Origin: Adiantum capillus-veneris
Taxonomy: Eukaryota; Streptophyta; Polypodiopsida; Polypodiales; Pteridaceae
Length of the DNA: 64,000 bases
NCBI GenBank assembly: GCA_014529385.2
Contig: CM043952.1
Span: forward strand, 56,148,619-56,212,618
Reading direction: 5' to 3'
Made by a program: the position numbers and the translations under genes. Numbering within the stretch: the stretch's first letter is position 1; the number at the start of each line of letters is the position of its first letter. Positions 56,681 through 64,000 of this stretch are shown here, one piece after another. The notes beneath the pieces are model-generated. The model worked only from the letters and a program-made list of their open reading frames with translations, searched no databases and was not told the origin of the DNA.

Positions 56681-58926
56681 CGGAGTTTGTTGGCTCGGAG
56701 TTTACAGGGTCGGAGTTCACCTGATCCGATTACTTAAACAATATTTAAATTTCAAATTTTGCGTCGAAAAGGGTGCAAAGTTCCTTCCACTTAACTCCAT
56801 CATACGAGTAAGGGACGACATCATTTCCTCACACACTTTTAGAGGCCTTGGCGCTTGTGCGATTCACGTAAGTAGCGCGCGCATGCATACTCCACGACTT
56901 GCTAAGCTTTCTCCTACTTCTGCTTCAGCTATGGCTAAGCCTAAACCTCTTTCTGTCATGAGACCGTCGCCAGAAGATGAGCAAGGAGAAGTTGGTAAGC
57001 TGCGCCCTCGCAGAAAAGGAGTAGTGCTCAGAGTTGATGTATCTGACCCAGAAGACGAGGTCGACGTGCTACCTGAGGAAGAATCAACACCAATGTCATC
57101 AAGCAAGATGTTGCAAAGCTTAATTGAGCCTTTCATTGATTTCAGGGTGGAAATTGACTGTCAGGCAAAACGGAATGAGAAGTGGTTGAAGGCAACAGGT
57201 TTATATGAATTTGCTACTCTACCCTGGGGCCAATGGAAAGGGAACATTTATGCAAAAACGCAAATGGAGCTGTTACGAAAATCCAAAGGTGCCATTTCTG
57301 AGAAGGTACATCTTAGTCTAGGTGTGGTAGCTCAGGTATTTCAGCTTCCCTTTACCTCTGTTACTGCAGTACCAAAATGTTCAGATGAAGATATGAAAAA
57401 AGAATTTGGACCAAGAGAAGGAGGTAGGCAGTACTTTATGTTGAAGAATGTAGAGTATTGGAGGAGAGAACAACTGAAATGGTTTTTGGAAAGAGTTTGT
57501 TTTCTAGCTAAATATGACTACATGTCTAAGGAAAATTGGGCACCACTGTATTTTGCTGAAAATGGGGGGAAGGTCAGTTGGGCACATTGGGTGTATGATA
57601 GGATTCATGCAGAAGTCTTTACCTCGGATAGAAGAAAGACCCACTTGAGTAGCAGGTTAGCAGCATTTCTGTCTACTTTGTTTGCTTTTGCTCAGAAAGT
57701 TGATGTAGGGGAGGTCACAGTTTCTCTCATTACTCCTATAAATGTGGTCAGTCCTGGGCCGGAACATGGGAGAATATCTGACAAAGCAAAGTTTAGTAAA
57801 AGCATGGATGAAAAGCTGAGGACCATACAGGATTTTATTGAAGCAGGATACACTGAGGATGAGGCCAAGATGGCATTGGCTAGTCATGAGCAAAAACTGC
57901 TTATGGGGAATTTGCTCAAGAGTTTGGATGTTGAGACACAAACTCCTAGTAGGGTTATAGGCAAAACTTTTAACATGCCCAAAAAGAGGAAGTTGGATAG
58001 TGCTTTGCAGGAGGTGGCCAAATCATTAGATTTCTCTCTAGCTGGTCCTAGTACTTCTACTAAATCTGATTTGCTTATTACTGATGTACCAATAGCTCTG
58101 AAGATGTTGCAGGAATTACAGGGATTTGTAAGGTATCAACAACACAATATGGAGGAACATTTACAAAATATAGCTGAATCTTGTCTATCTAAAGCAATGC
58201 TACACCAAAAGTCGGAGTTGGTGGAATCCTTGAAGCAGGAATTGGTAGAGCAGAAGGAGAAACATCAACAAGAGATGCAGGATCAGCTGCAACTACATCA
58301 ACAAGAGATAGCAAAGGTTAAGCTCTCCTTGGGAATGTTTCAAGAATGGACTAAGGAATTGGAAGGCAGAGTCAATTCTGAGCTGGATCAGGTGTCTAGC
58401 AGAAATACAGAGTTACAGGTGGAGAATGAAATGTTACAACAAAGGTTGAAACCTTTGGAAGCTCTGGAAAAGCAAGTATTAGCTCAAGAAGATATCAATT
58501 GAGAGAAAGGCTGACATCAGTTATCAAGTATCCCTATGAGGCTGTGAGATCAGGCTTCATCAGTTCTCATGAAGCTGCCTTATTAGAGACAGTAGAATCT
58601 CTGAAGAAAGAAAAAGATGTTTATCAGGAGCAGCTTCAGAGTTCAAGGATAAACAGTTGCAGGTGGATGAAGAATTCATGGTACAAGGTGGTTCTGCACT
58701 TAAAAAACTAGTGCATGTTCCTGTTCAAACACTGCAAGCTGCTGAGGAAATTCAGAAGTCAAGTGGAGAAGCTGTGCCAATGGAGGTTGAATATCAGAAG
58801 GAGATTACAGATGCTGCAAATATTGAAGTTCCAGAACTCAGTGCAACAAAGAATGAGGAGACTGTGGTAACTACAATACAAGAAGCTGATACTGAAACAG
58901 TTCTCAAAGATATGTTTGAAGTTTAG
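56681..58926 (+). CDS. GypD accessory C-terminal region: basic NLS and long coiled coil
   Basis: Continues in frame with integrase to 58502 (codons about 1140-1748 of the frame from 53256); an internal ATG at 56931 could start it separately. First a Pro/Ser/acidic stretch; then a globular part (ATLPWGQWKGNIYAKTQMEL; VHLSLGVVAQVFQLPFTS) resembling the 'putative plant transposon protein' pattern; then MPKKRKLD at 57975-57998, an SV40-type nuclear signal; then about 150 residues of heptad coiled coil rich in Gln/Glu/Lys. After TGA 58500 the coiled coil goes on in other frames (58499-58711, 58657-58926), so the original end was probably 58926. Role unknown. Confidence 0.6.
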
Positions 58927-59021
58927 GATGGTCAGGAATTCTTTTGTCTATCTCTTGCTGATCAAGGGATATGTGGATTCGAGTCAGATTTCAGAGAAAT
59001 CCACCACCGGGCTGTGCCATG

Positions 59022-59393
59022 TGTTGACAGGCATATCAAAGTACCAATTTAGTAGTTAGTCGGAAGTGCTTCATCGGATATAGTTAGTCGGATGTTGTTT
59101 AAATCGGATATTTAACAGTTATGATATATCAAGACTGAGGTTGTTATTACCAGTCTGTTTTGTATGATGGTTATAAGTCGGTTATGGGAGTTGTGATGGC
59201 GCAATTGTATTTAGAGATGTTGTAGCTCTTCTTGATCAATGAAGCACTCTTGTTATCTTAGTTATGAGTTATCAATTTCTTCTATCTCTTACCTTCAGTA
59301 TGATGTTAGTACTTCTGTGTATTATTTCCGAGTTATGAGATGTTGAAAGAATTGTGATGCACTATGCATTTGCTGTGTTGATGAACCACAACA
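59022..59393 (+). repeat. 3' LTR of GypD (372 bp)
   Basis: TGTTGACAGGCATATC...ACCACAACA, followed by CTTTG. The preceding 60 bases are not strongly purine-rich, so the polypurine tract is not assigned. Confidence 0.92.
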
Positions 59394-59398
59394 CTTTG

Positions 59399-60094
59399 TG
59401 GTTGACAACTACACTATCTAGTGTTTTTTGAACATCAGCAAAGCCCACTATGAGCTGCTCAATTCACACGTCACTCTTGCTAGCACTCTCACCCCTGTCA
59501 TGTAAACCCAGGCACTGTAGCACAAGAGCAAAGGTCAAGGACCTCCTTTCCAAATTCAAGTGAAATACCATGCATCCTAATGTTGGTGCACCATGTTTTT
59601 GCGATTGCTGTCCTGGTTGCGGTCCAATCAAGATGTTCACTTATGTGGCATGAAAACACAATTCTTTCCCAATCTTCTACGCATGGAATCCTCTTTCCAG
59701 TGCTATTGACAAGATACATATTACCTTCTTCATCGGTGACCATGTGTCTTTCCCATTTTCTCAAGTCCAAGAGGCCCTGTTTGTCCACTACTTTGAGAGA
59801 ATCTATGGTTGGTCCTTGCCCTTTTTGTATGGAAGCAATTATCAGGCTGCATGCTTGTCTATCAAAGGCAAAATACCGATTAAATGTAAATGCAAAAGCA
59901 TCTAGGTATGATTGTTGAGCCATTCCAAACAAATCTTGCATTAATTCGTGGCTATCACTAGAGTCTCTCCCATCCATCTCCTTATCAGAGGTGCTATAAA
60001 TTTGATACATATCAAGAGGGCCTTGTCGCCCAAGCATTTGGTTTGAAGAATCTATCCACTGTGGCTGTTGCTCAACGGGTGGGAGTTCATTCAA
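59399..60094 (-). pseudogene. Mule1 transposase, N-terminal part
   Basis: Minus strand. A 198-codon frame (60094-59498) starts MNELPPVEQQPQWID and includes LDLRKWERHMVTDEEGNM and FSCHISEHLDWTATRTAIAK, a helical His/Cys-containing segment often seen upstream of the DNA-binding region in this MULE type. After its stop (59498) another frame (with one TGA at about 59459) carries VGFADVQKTLDSVVVNHKA up to the GypD insertion site. It is the 5' end of the split gene; no upstream exon was found. Confidence 0.55.
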
Positions 60095-61125
60095 ATCCTA
60101 ACGACAAGCCATCCCTTCCATTGTCACCCTTATTCTCAGTCTTGCCCGGGTTTATAAAGACTTTTCCACATCTCCCCAACTATCCAATCATGAAGCCATG
60201 GCAAGAAGATCCTCTGCCCTACTGATAGCATCAAATTTCTCCTATTTTTGCATTGCAATACCCTAACTTGCCCGGGTTTACAATTGAAGAGCTCAACTAT
60301 GGGTGGCTGTGGAGAGATGTCAATTCTTCACGACGAATGTAGCTTGGCAATCCAGAGCAGGGACAGAGGCTTAGAAGTGGCGAGCTCTTTCAAAAGAGGA
60401 GAGGGAGAGGAGAGCTGCATCGACACAAGGCCATGGTGAGCTACAACATCACTTGCTCTACGTGCTTACGCTCGTGCCATTTGGAAGAGGGGGAGAGAAG
60501 GCTTGCAATGGCAGTCCCTCGACGCTCTTCCCTCGCACCCTTGCAGAGCATGCATGGAGAACCTTCGTAGTACCACGGTGTAACTACCTCTGCAGCCCCC
60601 AATCATGCGATTTTTGAAATCGCACGACGTGGCACTCAGCCCCATCATCATCCCCGCCCTGTCAACCCCACCTCGTCCATCGTAGTCTGTCTCATCACCC
60701 CGCCACGTCGGCACTCCGCAACCCTCGACGAGCTCGAGTTTATGTCTTGCAACGGACAACCTCGGGTGCGTCGCAATACGTCTCGCCACGTGTCCGACCG
60801 AGATGCCCTCGCTCCTTGCCCCACTCGCGCACCGTCGATGCCATCAAACGGGTCTATCACCATCCAAGGAAAATAGTCCTCAGCTGAAGGTTTACCTCCT
60901 GGTAGGATTCACAATTTCACTCTTGCAAAGGCCTTTTGGGTCAATTGTCAATCGGCATTAGTACGCCGCATTACTCGGAAAACGCTGGTACCTGGGAACA
61001 GGTGGCGACAACAACGCCCAAGAGATATTGAACAGACCACCTGGTCTAGTTCTTGCTCAGAAAACTCAATAATACACTATGGCGCAAGCTAAATAGCGTC
61101 GCAGAGAGATTCAAAAACTCCCTCG
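60095..61125. other. No gene recognised; possible 5' flank of Mule1
   Basis: GC content rises from about 60440. Small ORFs on both strands (for example minus 60789-60466) have Arg/Cys-rich, non-domain-like content. No inverted terminal repeat of a MULE was identified, but an intact pair would need comparison with DNA left of 40.8 kb. Confidence 0.35.
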
Positions 61126-61152
61126 CCCCCCCCCCCCCCCCCTTCCCCCCGG

Positions 61153-61189
<37 letters not shown>
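61126..61189. repeat. Poly(C), (CT)n and (AC)n cluster
   Basis: C run 61126-61142, CT run 61153-61166, AC run 61166-61189. Confidence 0.9.
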
Positions 61190-61591
61190 TCACACACCCA
61201 CAGCGGCTTTGAAGGATTTGGACATATCTTTTGAAACACAGGAAGAGGGTCTTTAGCATGGATCTGCGTGAGTGTGCTGGTGGAAATGGTACGAAACGTT
61301 CGCCCGTTTATATGAAAGGCATCTCTTGCAGATGGAGGGCGGAATCCCTCAGAATCGCTTCTTCTCTCCTGGGTTCGAATCTGCATAGAATCTGTTAGGC
61401 GGGTAGTCTTCCCCCCCTTCCCCTGTATATAACCCTTCTCTTCCAAGAGGGTACCCCCTAGCTATGGATCTGTTGTCGGTGCCGAGACAGCGCGCGACGT
61501 AGTGTACATTGCTTTTCCGCACACGAGACGTATTTAAGCTTCAGCTCTCCGCTTTTTTGCCCGGAAGTGCCTACTCTCAGCTTTTTTTTCT

Positions 61592-61593
<2 letters not shown>

Positions 61594-61650
<57 letters not shown>
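61594..61650. repeat. (GA)n microsatellite, 57 bp
   Basis: An uninterrupted GA tract. Predicted Glu-Arg repeat proteins across it are artefacts. Confidence 0.93.
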
Positions 61651-61653
<3 letters not shown>

Positions 61654-61771
61654 TCTCCCAATCGTATCCATGAGGATGGGCAAGACGGAAAGTTCATCAA
61701 AGATCGCACTGGTCCTGCTGCTGCTTTTCTTCTTCTCAGGTTTGTTTACCGTTGGTTATTCTTCTCTCTTT

Positions 61772-61773
61772 TA

Positions 61774-61828
<55 letters not shown>

Positions 61829-61869
61829 AGTTGCGACAAACACCTACAGAGCGAGCAAGAGAAATTTTT

Positions 61870-61943
<74 letters not shown>
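61772..61943. repeat. (AC)n and (GA)n microsatellites
   Basis: AC run 61772-61826 with one GCGC interruption, a 44-base spacer, then GA run 61871-61943. The same AC/GA (or CT/AC) pairing recurs in the GypB and Cop2 LTRs. Confidence 0.93.
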
Positions 61944-61947
<4 letters not shown>

Positions 61948-62775
61948 TTGGTAGAAAAATTTGGCCCCTGGATGCTTCACCCTAGCCCGAGAGGCATAAC
62001 GAGTGTAAGAGATTCATTTAGTTGAATACATGAAACTAGAGGTCATATGTTCAATTCCTGGATGCTTCAACCAAGCGCTGGAGGCATGTAAAAGATTAGC
62101 TCAGAGTTTGCATGAAGGTAGCAATTGCATTCTGGATGGTGATGATGGGTCTAGAAATTAATGAGTGACAATGTGTGGTCTCAGGCTCAAGGTTAAGCCA
62201 TTTGAGTGGCAAGCCATGAATTCGGGAGCAGTTAGCCTTGTTAGTTAGAAAGGATTGTTAGTGACCAGGGATAGAATTATGTACTTTAACCATCTTTACT
62301 TCTCTAAATTGGGAGTATATGTTGACGTTGCCAATATCACAGAGTGCGCTGCAGAGTTGTTGATATGGGAGAGTGGGGTTGACTTCTTTCCCTTACCCAT
62401 CCATGGGCCTTGCTTGAATGTAAAGGTTCTTGACAGAGTAGGCTCAAAAACTCACATGTTAGAGCCGTTTGAATTTGTATTTTGTTGATGATTGAGTAGT
62501 CAAAAGGGATTAGATGGTAGGGACAATCCATATTGACAAGGATGTTTGAAGTTTAATTCTAACAGAGAGATAACTCTTAGTCCTTTGACCTTTCTCTATG
62601 TGGATGATAATATCAGTCGAGGCATTAATTGTACTGACTACATACTCTGTAGCAAAAACAAGGCTTGTAGAAGTTGAAGGTGCTTTGGCATTAGAAGTCG
62701 TCCTCTCACTTGAATGATGATGATCACTCGCACAAGTAGTGCAAAATTCATCCTCCTTTGGGTTTTGCGAGGCTT

Positions 62776-62778
<3 letters not shown>
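61944..62778. other. No gene recognised; short imperfect direct repeat
   Basis: A ~45-base segment starting tggatgcttca occurs at about 61969 and again at about 62061, roughly 70% alike. The 77-codon plus ORF at 62255-62488 has no recognised domain. Nothing else supported. Confidence 0.35.

Positions 62779-62838
<60 letters not shown>
62779..62838. repeat. (GA)n microsatellite, 60 bp
   Basis: Uninterrupted GA tract. Confidence 0.93.
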
Positions 62839-62840
<2 letters not shown>

Positions 62841-63305
62841 AAGTCTTACGGGGCACAACTCTACTATCACAAGAGTACAAGGCTTTGCACATTACAATGC
62901 CAAAATGGGGTTGCCCCCTCCTCCCTATCTAGGTGAGCACAAACGTGCCCGTCGCCCTCCCATAAATTTCCAGGACCCTAAAACTAGGAATAAATGGAAA
63001 ATAGGAGAATAAGTAGGGCGCCCAAAAGAAAGGCCACAAGTGGTTGGCCGAACTGAATTTGGACCATGCCCCCATATGCCTAGAATTTGGAAAAACCTCA
63101 CAAGGTCGGTATAGCCACAAAGAAGCCCTCACTCACAAGAACTAGATGGGAAAACCAAGGAGATGACCTTCAAAACTTTTAACACCCCCTCTCAAATCTT
63201 GGGTACACAATCAATAAGACCAGGGATGTGGGTTCTTGTAACGGGAGGGCACCGTGTGCCAATTGAAAAGAACAGTGCAACAGACTTTTAGCTCTTCAAA
63301 ATATT

Positions 63306-63306
<1 letters not shown>
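62839..63306. other. No gene recognised
   Basis: Mixed-composition DNA between two GA tracts. It may already be part of the Chr2 LTR, whose left end I could not place. Confidence 0.35.

Positions 63307-63369
<63 letters not shown>
63307..63369. repeat. (GA)n microsatellite, 63 bp
   Basis: Uninterrupted GA tract followed by GC-rich LTR-like sequence. Confidence 0.93.
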
Positions 63370-63373
<4 letters not shown>

Positions 63374-63587
63374 TGAGCCTCCTGAGAACGGCCACGGGAG
63401 GGGACCCCCCACCTAGACACGCTAGCCTCACTCCACGCACTCGCGCATCGTGGGGACTCCACGCAAGGTTCCCCGGGGCACGCTATGACCCTCCGTGAGT
63501 GCGGCGGAGCCTGAGGCTACGTGGAGCTAGGGACCCGGAACGCAAGACCCGCGAAACGCAAACGGCCGTCGACCCATGGAACGCAAC

Positions 63588-63810
63588 CACGCCCGAGCCG
63601 GCCCCGTCCGAGCCGGGCCCCCGTGAAGGCAACTCGACCCGAGCCGGTCCCGTCCGAGCCGGGCCCTCCTGAGCCGGTGCCGTCCGCGCCAGGACCCCTT
63701 GAAGCAACACCTCGACCCGAGCCGGGCCCTCCTGAGCCGGTGCCGTCCGCGCCAGGACCCCTTGAAGAAACACCCCGACCTGAGTCGGTCCCGTCCGAGC
63801 CAGGCCCTTG
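63588..63810. repeat. GC-rich minisatellite, 63-bp unit
   Basis: Two nearly identical 63-bp units at 63656-63718 and 63719-63781, with diverged partial copies on both sides (gagccgg and cgtccgagcc words). 63 is a multiple of three, so a Pro/Glu-rich reading frame spans it, but its position at an LTR end argues against a gene. Confidence 0.85.
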
Positions 63811-63860
63811 AAGACAAAACGTCCCCTCCCCGACGCGCCCAGATTCTGGGGCGTCACACT

Positions 63861-63872
63861 TGGTATCAGAGC
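63861..63872 (+). promoter_or_regulatory. Primer-binding site of Chr2
   Basis: TGGTATCAGAGC, initiator-Met type, two bases after the LTR end. Confidence 0.85.
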
Positions 63873-64000
63873 TCAGTAAAAGAGCTCCTGGAAAAGAGCT
63901 GCAGACCGACGTGCCCGACGCGCACGATCCTCACGACGACTCCAACCTCAATGGCCCGGGTCGTCAAAATCTTGGTACAAAGTGCTCCAGGAAAAGAGTT

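Larger units (their letters stand above)
50617..59393 (+). mobile_element. GypD: Ty3/gypsy element with single-frame gag-pol-accessory polyprotein
   Basis: 8,777 bp; LTRs 50617-50988 and 59022-59393 (both 372 bp, about ten differences by eye); target duplication CTTTG at 50612-50616 and 59394-59398. One plus-strand frame from ATG 51087 to TGA 58500-58502 (2,471 codons) contains gag, protease, RT, RNaseH, integrase and an extra C-terminal region, broken only by TAG 51963, TAG 52743 and TAA 53226. No chromodomain; the RT signature VDDFSVFG is of the Athila/Tat type. Inserted in Mule1. Confidence 0.93.
63370..64000 (+). mobile_element. Chr2: LTR end and start of another LTR retrotransposon
   Basis: The sequence ...TTCTGGGGCGTCACA ends at 63858 and is followed by ct and a PBS. 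The layout (GGGGCGTCACA, two bases, TGGTATCAGAGC) matches Chr1, suggesting a chromovirus on plus. The LTR left end is not identified, so the start coordinate here is only the first GC-rich base. The interior leaves the window. A short repeat, gctcc-ggaaaagag, occurs at about 63885 and 63983 in the leader. Confidence 0.65.

Noticed and set aside
53256-58502. A 1,748-codon host gene
   Set aside because: It contains RT, RNaseH and integrase motifs and lies between matching LTRs with a target duplication, so it is retroelement pol plus accessory region.
62255-62488. 77-codon ORF
   Set aside because: No recognised domain, no context; length is within chance.
63521-63811. Pro/Glu-repeat protein gene
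   Set aside because: It is produced by a minisatellite whose unit is a multiple of three, inside an LTR end.

Overview
This is a retrotransposon-dense stretch of plant nuclear DNA. It shows Ty3/gypsy and Ty1/copia elements, a chromodomain integrase, MULE and LINE remnants, initiator-Met-type primer-binding sites and many long GA/CT and GT/AC microsatellites. I see no convincing cellular gene, tRNA, rRNA or CRISPR array. A large-genome land plant is likely. The overall look might fit a non-flowering plant such as a fern, lycophyte or gymnosperm, but that is a guess. Names below (Cop1, Chr1, GypA and so on) are local labels.

1-16.7 kb: the 5' part of a minus-strand copia element (Cop1, 1-2240); an unrecognised ORF with an in-frame duplication (2246-2746); and the 3' end of a LINE (Line1) cut in two by a young minus-strand chromovirus (Chr1, 4694-15351). 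Chr1 has two 2,769-bp LTRs, an intact RT-RNaseH-INT-chromodomain frame, damaged gag/protease, and an 86-codon leader ORF.

16.7-39.4 kb: a three-layer nest. A decayed minus-strand Ty3 element (GypA) was hit inside its integrase zinc-binding region by GypB (17673-37862, minus, target duplication AGCAC). GypB has gag and protease but no visible RT or integrase. GypB was in turn hit inside a gag zinc knuckle by GypC (22399-33461, plus, target duplication ATGTG), a degenerate Ty3 element with about 4 kb of extra coding sequence after integrase.

39.4-60.1 kb: a copia 3' end (Cop2), then a minus-strand Mutator-like (MULE) transposase gene with a SWIM finger, broken into pieces. Copia element Cop3 (41693-47068, target duplication GTATA) separates the SWIM part from the core and itself carries a 217-bp MITE. 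Ty3 element GypD (50617-59393, target duplication CTTTG) separates the N-terminal part from the core. GypD is the most interesting element: gag, protease, RT, RNaseH, integrase and an NLS/coiled-coil accessory region lie in one reading frame of about 2,470 codons broken by three stop codons.

60.1-64 kb: no gene recognised. There are five long dinucleotide tracts or tract pairs, then a GC-rich 63-bp minisatellite inside the end of an LTR. A primer-binding site at 63861-63872 marks the start of another plus-strand element (Chr2) that runs out of the window.

The order of insertion can be read from the nesting: GypA before GypB before GypC; Mule1 before Cop3 (before the MITE) and GypD; Line1 before Chr1. 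LTR divergence judged by eye (about 1% Chr1, 2-3% GypD, about 5% GypC, several percent plus indels GypB) agrees with this.
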